From contig NZ_CBDIIJ010000002.1 of assembly GCF_965279675.1 (NCBI RefSeq), forward strand, positions 1,550,001-1,614,000: DNA of 64,000 nucleotides. Reading direction: 5' to 3'. The notes under the pieces were generated by a model, which saw nothing but the letters and a program-made list of their open reading frames with translations, did no database searches and was not told where the DNA came from. The position numbers were made by a program, and so were the translations under genes. Below are positions 17,601-26,700 of the stretch, one piece after another (position 1 is the first letter of the stretch; each line of letters opens with the position of its first letter). This DNA is from Mucisphaera sp965279675. GTDB taxonomy: Bacteria > Planctomycetota > Phycisphaerae > Phycisphaerales > Phycisphaeraceae.

Positions 17601-18051
17601 GAGGCAAGCCAACGCCTACTTCAGCAGCTCGGATGCCGATGTGATGAACCGAGCCGAGGCATCCGACCGCTACGCAGACATCATGGACGGCAGGGTGGGC
17701 TTCAAAGGCGGCTGGCGCATCTACTCAAGCGGTCCCGGCATCTATATCTCCGCGGTGGTCCGCTCGATGCTCGGCTGGCGAGAAACCGCATGGGGGGTCG
17801 AAATCGACCCGGTGCTGCCCAGACGTCTCGACGGGCTGGTCTACCGTTTCAACCGCAACGGCCGGGAGTTAATAGTGCGCTATCGCATTCAGGGGCCCGG
17901 CTTCGGCCCGCAGGGAGTGCTTGTCAACGGTCAGCGTCTGCCCGGGCTCAGCCGTCTGGAGCACCCCTACCGGCGTGGCGGGCTGCGCCTGCCGGAGAGC
18001 GATCTCATGGCCCCGCCGGACACCCCCATCGAGGTCGAAGTGCTGCTGTGA
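14644..18051 (+). CDS. GH94 1,2-beta-oligoglucan phosphorylase-like enzyme
   Basis: 1135 residues, close to characterised 1,2-beta-oligoglucan phosphorylases (about 1100) and far longer than cellobiose phosphorylase (about 800). The N-terminal half is beta-sandwich-rich, the C-terminal half an (alpha/alpha)6 barrel. The GH94 catalytic acid motif GHGDWNDAL is present with Asp at about 777, preceded by the WGTRDVCQGPLEFLLA segment. FKGGWRIYSSGPGIYISAV near the C-terminus matches the phosphate-handling region of this subgroup. The enzyme would split beta-1,2-gluco-oligosaccharides with phosphate to glucose 1-phosphate. There is no signal peptide, so it is cytoplasmic, complementing the exported endo-glucanase. 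A GGAG site 8 bases upstream supports the start. No transporter gene is adjacent. Confidence 0.82.
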   Translation: MSLITRPSSVSQQAPSVRQVGAKHEPAPFLCIENGAGLSVHLYRSGVVSSIQHEGIMINHSLGDALRGSIAGVYLRQHTDAGIEWVGLTGPSSPSSFAADGALAVWSGRWRDIAYRCSLVLHPTLPAWCWDVDLTSSESSADESYDVLLVQDLGLVPMDAALINEAYVAQYLDHQIHAHHDYGSVLMTRQNRPQAGGRYPWLAQTSVSGVRGCLTDGYQFFGNGYRASATPAAIEIADIPREVRQYEFACSTLQGCPSRLDESARARWRFISRYEPDHPAVSRADDANRLDPVRDWAISLENHTEVQVARVDRHRLDRLGMISGRELTEDELALHFPGRWRHEERDSEGRLLSAFRENDAHLVTPRKERATERPHGHMLRTGASLLPDDQSLSATAWMHGVFLSHVALGNTVLHKFLPVARNPLDVAGSGGLRLAVEIHGGWKQLAVPSAFEIRRSSVLWCYELEDHTIWITIEASSAAPHLDLSVHVDGEPIRLMLMGRVLIGDAEPRSSGAIAFDPANGTVTLRPAEDSAWINHQPNAQLTMTAEGPESLEAIGGDELLFADGRSRGYPWMVMRSQAVNTFGLRVATAAGSDIEPEAGHDWSSIDKDRQLEHKEPGVERIDDALRWFTHNAIIHLAAPHGLEQFTGGAWGTRDVCQGPLEFLLAAKRHKEARRILTMLFSDQRSDGGWPQWFMIDAYRSIRQAESHGDIIVWPLKALASYLEATGDASILRESLPYFDQAPTGSATLAEHLVCALERIESELVPGTSLIRYGHGDWNDALQPAKPELRERMVSTWTVELLYQAASELSQVLRRLNTAVDLADRLQQLATGIRCDFDNHLVPDDVVCGMGYIHEAPLRVEPLLHPADKRTGIRYRLLPMTRGILSGLLNPESARQHLSLIREHLLGVDGARLMDRPPVYRGGTEDVFQRAESASAFSREIGLMYVHAHLRFIEALARLGEAEMLYDALLRVTPMGLNQTLEQALPRQANAYFSSSDADVMNRAEASDRYADIMDGRVGFKGGWRIYSSGPGIYISAVVRSMLGWRETAWGVEIDPVLPRRLDGLVYRFNRNGRELIVRYRIQGPGFGPQGVLVNGQRLPGLSRLEHPYRRGGLRLPESDLMAPPDTPIEVEVLL

Positions 18052-18089
18052 TCGGTCTCCCAACGATGAGAAACCCTCACGGAAAATGC

Positions 18090-18130
18090 TTGACAGATTC
18101 CCCGCTTGTCGTAGGATGTAAGCGTTTCCA
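18090..18130 (+). promoter_or_regulatory. Promoter with overlapping LacI-type operator
   Basis: TTGACA (18090-18095) and TAGGAT (18112-18117) are spaced 16 bases. The operator-like TGTAAGCGTTTCCA (18117-18130) begins at the end of the -10 box. It is the weakest of the four sites on its right half. The promoter would serve the exported gene cluster starting at 18367. Confidence 0.6.
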
Positions 18131-18208
18131 GTCTCGTCAGGAAGTTGATTCGAAGATGCCGCTTTTTCTTTGAGATAACCACACGCGATTTGCTGGCTTA
18201 CAGGCCAG

Positions 18209-18222
18209 TGTAAGCGCTTACG
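18209..18222 (+). promoter_or_regulatory. LacI-type operator, perfect palindrome
   Basis: TGTAAGCGCTTACG contains the perfect 12-base palindrome GTAAGCGCTTAC, the best of the four sites. It is 92 bases downstream of the operator at 18117 (start to start), about nine helical turns, compatible with cooperative or looped repression. The remaining sequence of the 315-base gap 18052-18366 shows no gene. Confidence 0.7.
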
Positions 18223-18366
18223 TTCGCCCGCCCGATCGCCGGGCTGCCTTTGTTTGAGGATCTTTGCCACGCAAGGATCGGTTGATTCAAGAGCAGTAGC
18301 AGTGAGTTTTGCCGTTTCAATGTCCACGGATCACAAGCCAACGACCCGCATGAGGAGCCAGGAGTT

Positions 18367-19524
18367 ATGAGCAAGCGTCACACCACCGCCACCCTGATCG
18401 CTGCAGGATTTGTCGCCGCCAGCAGCGGCCACGCCTTCGCCGCTATCGGTGATATCAACAGTGTCGTTCTCGTTGATCGCATCTTCAACGACTTTCCCAG
18501 TTCCAACCTAACGGTCACCGACAACGACCTCACCTCCTTCATCATCGAAGAGACCGACTTCATCCCGGATGGCGGAGCCGACTTCGCCAACCGACACGCC
18601 GCCTACCTCTCGACCAACGACATCGATCCCTTCGCCTTCCAGACCAACGACGGCTTCGACTTCTCCGTCGACATCACGCTGGAAGTCGGAGAGACCACGC
18701 CTACCAAAGAGGCCGGCATCTACATGGAGACCTTCGTCGGCGGTCAGGGCCAGTTCATCATCAAGCCCAACGGCGAGATCGCCGCGTTCGGTCAGTTCCC
18801 GTTCGTGAGTTCAACCGTTGCCGATGAAGATGGCCCCGAGTTCGGCGGCCGTACCTACGTCGCCGGCGAGACCATCAACCTCCGCATCCTCTACACGCCC
18901 GGCAACGGCCCCGGCGGCGACGAGGCCTCCACCATCGAGTACTTCGTCGATGGCGTTTCCAGCGGTCCCCGTGAATTCGGCAACCTTGAGAACGGCATCA
19001 TCCCGAACTCGAACATCGGCACCTACGTCCAGTACCCGCCGAACGTCTTCGCCTTCCCTGCCGACTTCGGCCGCACGACCTTCGAAAACTGGAGCATCCT
19101 CGATACCGGCAGCGGCAACCAGGTCATCGGCGACTTCAACAACGACACCGTCGTCGACGATCAGGACATCGATATCCTCGCCGCCGCCATCCGTGCCGGC
19201 TCCAGCGACAACCTGTTCGATCTCGACAACAGCACCACGGTCGACTCGGGCGATCTGGATGAACTCATCGGTGTTGTGATCGGCACGTTCTTCGGCGACG
19301 CCAACCTCGACAACACCGTCGACCTGATCGATCTCTCCGCACTCGCCACCAATTTCGGCAGCAGCGCCGGCTGGGCGGGCGGCAACTTCAACACCGACAC
19401 CGCCGTCGATCTCATCGACCTGTCCCTGCTCGCCACCAACTTCGGCAGCACGGCCGCCATCCCCGAACCCGCTTCTCTGGCACTGCTCGGCCTGGCAGGC
19501 CTCGGCCTGGCGCGTCGCCGCTGA
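18367..19524 (+). CDS. Exported protein with dockerin-like repeats and PEP-CTERM tail
   Basis: 385 residues. A signal peptide (about 1-26) precedes an unrecognised beta-rich domain of about 230 residues. Then comes a module of paired calcium-binding dockerin type I-like repeats (GDFNNDTVVDDQDIDILAAA, LDNSTTVDSGDLDELIGVVI, GDANLDNTVDLIDLSALATN and NTDTAVDLIDLSLLATNFG). The tail IPEPASLALLGLAGLGLARR is a PEP-CTERM sorting signal, normally handled by an exosortase. The N-terminal domain is paralogous to the next gene (shared I/VFNDF, FANRH and KEAGI motifs). Two operators and a promoter upstream place it under the LacI regulator. Function unknown; a surface glucan-binding role is only a guess. 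Confidence 0.85.
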   Translation: MSKRHTTATLIAAGFVAASSGHAFAAIGDINSVVLVDRIFNDFPSSNLTVTDNDLTSFIIEETDFIPDGGADFANRHAAYLSTNDIDPFAFQTNDGFDFSVDITLEVGETTPTKEAGIYMETFVGGQGQFIIKPNGEIAAFGQFPFVSSTVADEDGPEFGGRTYVAGETINLRILYTPGNGPGGDEASTIEYFVDGVSSGPREFGNLENGIIPNSNIGTYVQYPPNVFAFPADFGRTTFENWSILDTGSGNQVIGDFNNDTVVDDQDIDILAAAIRAGSSDNLFDLDNSTTVDSGDLDELIGVVIGTFFGDANLDNTVDLIDLSALATNFGSSAGWAGGNFNTDTAVDLIDLSLLATNFGSTAAIPEPASLALLGLAGLGLARRR

Positions 19525-19670
19525 GCCTTCGCACACGGAGTCATCCGCAGTGACACATGTTTCAGTATCAACGCAAACCCACGCAGCGACGCACGTGACG
19601 CCCGCTGCAAGTCTGCTCGGGCAGGTGCCCGGACGGACGCCCTGTGTCTCACCTTGAGAGGAGGATTGTG

Positions 19671-20456
19671 ATGGAGAAACGCTTCTTGAATGCCCTGGGT
19701 GCTTCCCTGGTGGTTGGCTTCCTGGCCACCACTGCCATGGCCGCACCAAACCTGACCAACGGCATCGCCGTGAATGAGCGTGTGTTCAACGACTTCACGA
19801 CCACGACGCTGAACACCACCGACAACTTTCCCGCGATCGTCCAGTTCGACGAATCGGGTTACGTTGACGATGGTATTGGCGGCAACTTCGCTAACCGCCA
19901 CGACGCCCTCGCATCGACCGATGGCGGCGCGACACCCGCTCAGTTCGATATCACCGACGGCTTTGTCATCAGCGCGAACGTGACGCTCGACACCGGCTCT
20001 GCCGCACCCCGCAAGGAAGCCGGTATCCGCGTCAATAGCGGGATCTCTGGCGACGCCCTGTTCCTCGTGAACTCAGACGCCGGCGAAATCGTCGCCTTCG
20101 GTGGCGGAGCCCCGTTCTACATCTTTCCGGGTTCCTACACGCCCGGCGACACCATCTTCATGCAGATGAGCTACACGCCCAGCGGCGTCTTCGCCGTACC
20201 CGGCAAGGTCGAGTACGTCATCGATCGTGGCAACGGCCTTGAGTCCAGCGGCCTGCTCGACTGGGCCAACCTCGAAGGCGGTCCCCTCCAGTACAACCTC
20301 GGCTTCTACGGCCAGTTCACCCCCGACCTCAACAACTCCGCCGAGTTCGCCACCGCTACGTTTGCCGATATCCGCATCGTTCCCGAGCCCGCAGCCGCAT
20401 CGCTGCTGGCCCTGAGCCTGGCAGGGCTCGCCGGCCGCCGGCGCTGTCTCGCTTGA
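19671..20456 (+). CDS. Exported PEP-CTERM protein, paralogue of preceding gene
   Basis: 261 residues from ATG 19671, preceded by a strong GAGAGGAGG site at about 19656-19664; an earlier in-frame GTG would include this site. Signal peptide (NALGASLVVGFLATTAMA), then the same unrecognised domain as the upstream gene (RVFNDFTTTTLNTTDNF, GNFANRHDALAST, PRKEAGIRVNSG). It ends directly in a PEP-CTERM tail (VPEPAAASLLALSLAGLAGR) and lacks the dockerin-like module. This looks like a duplication followed by gain or loss of the calcium repeats. Function unknown. Confidence 0.82.
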   Translation: MEKRFLNALGASLVVGFLATTAMAAPNLTNGIAVNERVFNDFTTTTLNTTDNFPAIVQFDESGYVDDGIGGNFANRHDALASTDGGATPAQFDITDGFVISANVTLDTGSAAPRKEAGIRVNSGISGDALFLVNSDAGEIVAFGGGAPFYIFPGSYTPGDTIFMQMSYTPSGVFAVPGKVEYVIDRGNGLESSGLLDWANLEGGPLQYNLGFYGQFTPDLNNSAEFATATFADIRIVPEPAAASLLALSLAGLAGRRRCLA

Positions 20457-20575
20457 TCGTCTGTCTCGCCATCGACCGCACGGCTTCGTAACCGGGGCCC
20501 TGCGGCTTACTCAGGACACGCTCCCTCTCCGCCGAGCCACCGGCTCGGCCCAGCGTGTCCCAACGGAGACGCATG

Positions 20576-21388
20576 ATGTGTAACCCCAAGGCTCGAACCC
20601 GCCGCGGCTTTACCCTGATCGAACTCCTCGTGGTGATCTCCATCATCGCCCTGCTGATCGGCATCCTCCTGCCAGCACTGGGTGCTGCGAGAAAAGCCGC
20701 TCAGGACATGACCTGTCTTACGAACGTGCGCCAGATCGCGTTTGCCGCCCAGCTCTACGCCTTTGATAACGATGACTTCCTGCCTCTGAGTCATGACTGG
20801 CAACTTGGAGCCGGTACCGCTACCACCTTCATCAGCTTCAACACGCAGGGCTTCCAGATTCCCATGCTTTATCAGTACGTGGGTAATCTCGAGGTCTTCA
20901 GATGTCCGTTATCCGAACAGACAGATAGCAACGCCGAACTCTTCAACGATGCGCCGAACCGAAACCCCATCTTCCTCGGAATGGGTAACTACGAAATCTA
21001 TATTGAGGAAAGCGGCAAGTTCGATCGTGCTAATGGTACACCTGCCTATACCGACTACAAATTCAATGATAATTGGGCACTACCCACCATCGATGGCGAA
21101 GCGAAAGGTGTCTTGACATTCCGGTCAAGCACGCTGCCTTTACCTACATGGACAGTCATTGCCATGGACCTTGATACGCCGACACCTCAGGACCCAACGA
21201 AGGAAATCCTCCGACATGGTGGGGGAAGTGGCCTCAACATGAGCTTCCTCGACGGTCACTCGGAATATAAAGCCGTTGAGGAATTCAAACGCCCCACTGG
21301 AACCAATCTGCCCGTCCCACTCGATCCCAAAGGCAACGGCCCCTGGTTCCTCTGGGGGCATCCATTTGGCGATCAGGTCGCCAATTAA
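20576..21388 (+). CDS. Prepilin-like protein with C-terminal H-X9-DG motif
   Basis: 270 residues; of two adjacent ATGs (20573, 20576) the second is 7 bases from a GGAG. The N-terminus RRGFTLIELLVVISIIALLI is a canonical class III prepilin signal. The C-terminus carries HGGGSGLNMSFLDGHSEY, the H-X9-DG processing-associated motif of the abundant small prepilin-like proteins of planctomycetes and related phyla. The middle holds a few conserved Cys residues (CLTNVRQIAFAAQ, FRCPLSEQ). Such proteins often accompany polysaccharide loci. It could be exported by the region 1 machinery, but that is speculation. Confidence 0.88.
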   Translation: MCNPKARTRRGFTLIELLVVISIIALLIGILLPALGAARKAAQDMTCLTNVRQIAFAAQLYAFDNDDFLPLSHDWQLGAGTATTFISFNTQGFQIPMLYQYVGNLEVFRCPLSEQTDSNAELFNDAPNRNPIFLGMGNYEIYIEESGKFDRANGTPAYTDYKFNDNWALPTIDGEAKGVLTFRSSTLPLPTWTVIAMDLDTPTPQDPTKEILRHGGGSGLNMSFLDGHSEYKAVEEFKRPTGTNLPVPLDPKGNGPWFLWGHPFGDQVAN

Positions 21389-21430
21389 TCCTCGCTTTTC
21401 CCCGCCTGTGGTTCATGCTGTGAGGACCCC

Positions 21431-23728
21431 ATGGCTACCTCCCCAAACCGCTTAGCTCTGACTCTGGCCACCTGCCTCAGCCTTCCGCTGACGGCCGCCG
21501 CATCCAATGACCTCTCGGTGGTCCCCTTCTGGGACGCCGAGACCCGAGAGACCTTCACGAACCGCTTCGGCGGCAGCCCTCTGACCTTCAACACCAGCCT
21601 CGCTCGAACCACCGCCGTCCGCCAGGACGGCAACGCCGGCTACCGCATCGCCGCATCGGTTCCCCAGAACGGCTTCGGCTTCGTCCAGAACGCCCTCGCC
21701 GCCTACGGCTCCACGGGTGAGTTCGCCGCTAGCCGCGACATCTCCGGCTTCGAGTCCATCGACTTCTACCTCCGCAACGACTCCGGCGAAGCCTTTACCC
21801 TCGACTTCGAAATCAAGGACTACCGCGACGGCGGCGGCCACCTCGCCTCACGCCCCATCACCGTCCCCGCAGGCGGAGGCTGGCAGCCCTACAGCATCCC
21901 ACTCGACCTCACCACGCCCGGCTGGAACCTCACCGGCATCCCCTCCGGCAGCGAGTCGGCGTTCCTCGACCGCGCCAAGTCCGTCGGCCTGGTGATCCGA
22001 GCCGATCAGGGCCGGGCCGTCACAGGCAGCATCTACGTCGACAGCATGAACTTCGTCGAGCCCGGCGGCTTTGTCGATGTCAACACCCTGCCCACCCGCG
22101 ACCTCGCCGAGAGAGTCGCTAAACGACAATGGGACGGCCTCTGGGGCTCCCGCAACCGTGTCAACGGGCTCATCCCCACGCACTCAACCACCTCCGGCCA
22201 CGGTGCCATCAACGCCACGGCCGGCGTCGTCACCATGCTCCCACGCGCTGTTGAGAACGGCTGGGTGGATCCCGCCGAGGCAGACGCCTACATCACCACC
22301 ATCGTCCAGACCTTCAACACCATCATGGACAGCGCCGACCACGCGCCCGGCCGCTACTTCAACTGGACCACCCTCGCCAACGACCTCGTCGCCGAGGAAA
22401 CCAACATCGATACGGCTTTTCTCTCCCTCGGCCTCCACCGCTACAAGCACCGTTCATCGACCCCGCAGCCGCTCCGTGATTCGATCGACACCCTCCAGAA
22501 CCGTTTCGACTGGGACGCCTTCAGCGACACCGAAGGCAGCACCCGTGGCTGGAGCCTCGCCTACAACACCAGCACCAACCAGATGATCGAGGGCACCTAC
22601 AACACCTACTCCGGCGAACCTTGGTTGATCTCGCTGGCCGCCCACCTCTCCGACGACAACCACGTCCCCATCACCGAGCAGTACCACTCGGCCATCTTCC
22701 GCACCAAAGCACACCTCGTCGATCCCGACCGAGAACACCTCGTCAGCACCTTCAGCCAGTTCCGCCCGCCCTTCACGCAGTGGTTGATGTCCCTCTTCGT
22801 CGATACCGGCGACCGGGGCAACGACACCTTCCCCGCACAGACGTTTGCCGGTAATCCTCAACGAAACGCCGAGCTCTACCAGCAGGAAGTGGCCGCCTAC
22901 TTCGCCTCGATCGGCCGAGCCGAATTCCTTCAGCCCGATGCCGGGGCCGACACCACCGGCGCACCCTACGAACAGTTCAGCGCCTACAACAACTTCGGCA
23001 TCCCGGACCTCTTCATGCCCTGGGCCGTCGGCTTCGCCTTCCTCGGCGACGAGTCCGCAGCCGATGCCGCCCTCCGCCACCACCTCATCAACGACCTCGA
23101 AGGCCCGCTTGGCCTCTCGGATTCGGCCCGCTGGACCACCGGTGCCAGCCAGCCCTCTCAAGTCCGAGCCTTTCACGACTTCTGGAACACCGCGCTCTCG
23201 ACCATGGCGTTGTTCGAGTACCTCTACGACGACGCCTCAGACTTCGCCGACATCCCCGACATCGCCGAAGCCCTCGACAAGGTGTTCTACCCCCTGATAC
23301 CCGGCGATTTCACCCGCGACCAACTCGTCAATGAAGATGACATCGATCGTCTCGCCGCCCAACTCGGCCTGACCATCGCCGAGTCCGCGTTGATGTACGA
23401 CCTCGATGAGAACGGCTCCATCGATACAGCTGACCTCGACCTGCTCATCAGCACGCTGATCGATACCAGCCTCGGCGAAGGCACCGGCACGCTGCTTGGC
23501 GATATCGATCTCTCCGGCACGGTGGACCTCATCGACCTCTCCCTGCTCGCCACCTCCTTCGGCGACGCTGGCGGCTGGGCGCAGGGAGATACCAACGCCG
23601 ATGGCCTAATCGATCTTATCGATCTCTCCAATCTCGCCATCAACTTCGGTCAGCAGATCACAGTGCCAGAACCTGCCGCTGCAACGCTGCTCGGACTAGC
23701 GCTGTTCGCACAGCGTCGCCGATCCTGA
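21431..23728 (+). CDS. Exported glycosidase-like protein: jelly roll, (alpha/alpha)6 barrel, dockerin-like repeats, PEP-CTERM
   Basis: 765 residues. Signal peptide (about 1-25); a CBM-like jelly roll about 35-210 (FESIDFYLRNDSGEAFTLDF, YSIPLDLTTPGWNLTGIPSG); a helical barrel about 215-620 with GHGAINATAGVVTMLPRAVE and NNFGIPDLFMPWAVGFAFLG, reminiscent of the glycoamylase-like fold of the GH144-like neighbour. The C-terminus has the same four-repeat dockerin-like module as the exported protein at 18367 (including two VDLIDLS-type repeats) and the PEP-CTERM tail VPEPAAATLLGLALFAQRRR. It is probably a surface-attached glucan hydrolase or lyase, but I cannot name its GH family. It is 42 bases after the prepilin-like gene and co-oriented with the whole locus. 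Confidence 0.78.
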   Translation: MATSPNRLALTLATCLSLPLTAAASNDLSVVPFWDAETRETFTNRFGGSPLTFNTSLARTTAVRQDGNAGYRIAASVPQNGFGFVQNALAAYGSTGEFAASRDISGFESIDFYLRNDSGEAFTLDFEIKDYRDGGGHLASRPITVPAGGGWQPYSIPLDLTTPGWNLTGIPSGSESAFLDRAKSVGLVIRADQGRAVTGSIYVDSMNFVEPGGFVDVNTLPTRDLAERVAKRQWDGLWGSRNRVNGLIPTHSTTSGHGAINATAGVVTMLPRAVENGWVDPAEADAYITTIVQTFNTIMDSADHAPGRYFNWTTLANDLVAEETNIDTAFLSLGLHRYKHRSSTPQPLRDSIDTLQNRFDWDAFSDTEGSTRGWSLAYNTSTNQMIEGTYNTYSGEPWLISLAAHLSDDNHVPITEQYHSAIFRTKAHLVDPDREHLVSTFSQFRPPFTQWLMSLFVDTGDRGNDTFPAQTFAGNPQRNAELYQQEVAAYFASIGRAEFLQPDAGADTTGAPYEQFSAYNNFGIPDLFMPWAVGFAFLGDESAADAALRHHLINDLEGPLGLSDSARWTTGASQPSQVRAFHDFWNTALSTMALFEYLYDDASDFADIPDIAEALDKVFYPLIPGDFTRDQLVNEDDIDRLAAQLGLTIAESALMYDLDENGSIDTADLDLLISTLIDTSLGEGTGTLLGDIDLSGTVDLIDLSLLATSFGDAGGWAQGDTNADGLIDLIDLSNLAINFGQQITVPEPAAATLLGLALFAQRRRS

Positions 23729-23777
23729 ACCGACGCGTGCAGCCCGCTTCGCCTCATCCCTCCGGAGCCTCTTCGAC

Positions 23778-26700
23778 ATGACGCCATCTCGCTTGCTGAT
23801 GCCCCTCCTGGCACTCTGCCTGTTCAGCATCGCCCCCGCCAGCGCCAAGCTGCTCTTCGACGGCAGCGATCGGCAGGCGTTCCAGCCCTTCCCCGCCGAT
23901 GGCGTCCAGCAGACACTCGCGATCGAGACCGATGCCAACGGCAACCGGGAACTCCGCATCGACTTCAACTTTGCCGCAGGCGCCGGCTACGCCATCTCCC
24001 GGATGACCTTCGACCAGCCTCTCGAACTCCCCGAACACTTTGTCCTCAGCTTCGATATCCGGGGCGACAGCCCGCTCAACACCCTAGAAGTCAAGCTCAT
24101 CGATCCATCCATGGAAAACGTCTGGTGGGTCAACCGCCGCGACTTCTCCTTTCCCCAGCAAACCGAAACCCTACGACTCAAACGTCGCCACTTCGTCTTC
24201 GCCTGGGGACCGGCCGGCGGCGAGAAGATCCACGAAGCCCTCGGCGCCCTCGAGATCGTCGTCACCGCTTCGCAAGGCGGGGCCGGCAGCGTATGGATCG
24301 ACAACGTCCGCCTCGAACCCACCGCCCCCCCGGCCACCGGCCCCATCGAAGTCGCCCTCCGCAGCACCTCCGCCTCAGGCAGCGCCTTCCGGATGATGAC
24401 GGCCATCGCCGACACGCAAGCCATCGGCCTGAGCACCACACCCGGCGACGTGCACACCATCGATATCGACCTCGGCGAACCACGGGAATTCTCCGGCCTG
24501 TTGATCGGCTGGAATGACCGCTTCCCCACCGCCTACCGCCTGGATAGCTCGCGCGACGGTCAGCACTGGCACACACTCACGCAACCCAAGGCCGGAAACG
24601 GCGGCATCGACGCCATGCTCGCCCCGGAGCACGAAGCCCGCTACCTCCGCCTGACCACCACCCAGACCGCCAACGCCAAAGGCCTCGATCTCCGCAGCCT
24701 GAGCTTCATACCGATCGAGAGCATCGATCCCGCCAACGACCTGCTGATGGCCTACGCCCAGCAGCAGCCCCGCGGCCACTGGCCCATGGTCTTCGAGCAA
24801 CGCCAGGTCTTCTGGAACGTCATCGGCAACCCCGCCAGCTCCTACGAATCACTCATCAGCGAGCACGGCGTCCTCGAACTCAGCAAAGGCGGCTTCACCG
24901 TCGAGCCCTTCCTCCGCGTCAATGACGACCTGCTCACCTGGGCCGAAGCCCGGCACGAGCAGTTTCTCGAGCGTGGCGACCTGCCCATCAGCCGTGTGCT
25001 CCGCCAACACGACAACATCGACCTCGAAGTCCTCCCGCTCGCCGAAACCCTCGCCTCCGGTGCCGAGGTCGTCATCACCCGCTACATGCTCCGCAACACT
25101 TCGGACACACCGATCGACGCCGAACTGGCCCTCGCCGTCCGCCCCATCCAGGTCCTCCCGCCCTGGCAGCGACTGAATCTCGTTGGCGGCTACACGCCCA
25201 TCCACGCCATCGCCGTGGTCGACAACCACACAGCCCTCCGCGTCAACGACGAGACCATCGTGCGCATGATCGAGACGCCAGACGAGACAGCCGCCGGTGA
25301 TTTCTCGATGGGTGAAGTCGCCGAATGGATCGCCGCTGGCCAACTCCCCGGCACCAAAGTCGCTCACGACGAACAAGGGCTCGCCTCCGGCGTCTTCACC
25401 ATCACCTGCACCCTGCAGCCGGGCGAAGCAGCCTCGGTCCACCTCGTTACACCACTCGGCGCGCCCGAAACCATGCCCGAGGCAGCGGCTGTCCAGCAAG
25501 CCCTCAACGAACGCAACTTCGAGCAACGCCTCACCGACCGCGCCGACGCCTGGGACCGCCAACTCGGCAAAGACTTCTTCCATGTCGATCACGCCTCGGC
25601 CCGCAACATGCTCCGCAGCCTCCGCGCCCAGGTCGGTTACATCCTCATCAACATGGATGGCGTCCGCATCCAACCCGGCTCACGAACCTACGAACGCTCC
25701 TGGATCCGCGACGGCGCCCTCACCGGCAAAGCCCTGGTCAATCTAGGGCAGGCCGAGGCCGTCCAACGCTACTTCGACTGGTACGCGCCCTACCAGTACG
25801 ACAACGGCAAGGTGCCCTGCGTCGTCGATCACCGCGGACCCGATCCCGTCGACGAGCACGACTCCACCGGGCAGCTCATCTACCTCGCCCGCCTCCTGCT
25901 CGACCACACCCACAACGAAGCCAAAGCCCGCGAGCACTACGAGACCATCCGCAAGGGTGTGGTCTACATGGAAGACCTCCGCAACCAACGCCTTACCGAT
26001 GAATACGTCGGCACCGCCTACGAGGGCCTGGTCCCCGAGTCGATCAGCCACGAGGGCTACTCCGAGAAACCGATGCACGCCTACTGGGACAACACCTTCG
26101 TCGTCCGCGGATTCATGGACGCCGCCGCCATCGCCGCACGGCTCGGCCACGAGGAAGACGCCGCCCACTTCGCCTGGCTGACCGCCGAACACCGAGACGC
26201 CATGATGCGCTCCATCGAGATGGCCGCCGCCGAGCAGAACGTCAACTTCATCCCGGGTTGCGTCGAGCTGGGCGACTTCGATCCACCCTCCACCGCCGTC
26301 GCCGTCTCCATTGGCGGGCTCGTCCATCACCTGTCCAAAGAGCTCATGGACGCCACTTTTGAACGCTACTGGCAGGACTTCGCGCTCCGCACCTCCGACG
26401 ACCGCAACTGGTTCGACTACACCCCCTACGAACTCCGCGTCATGGCCACCATGATTCGACTGGGACACCGCCAGCGAGCTCACGCCATGTACGACTGGCT
26501 CGCGCAGGACCAGCACCCCTCCGGCTGGCTCCACTGGGCCGAGATCGCCTACCGCGACGACCGAACCCCACGTTTCATAGGCGACATGCCCCACACCTGG
26601 GTCGGCGCCGGCTTCGTCAACGCCGTCCGCGGCATGTTCGTCTGGGAAGACGAAGAACGAGGCGAACTCCTACTCGGCCTGGGCATCAAGACCGAATGGC

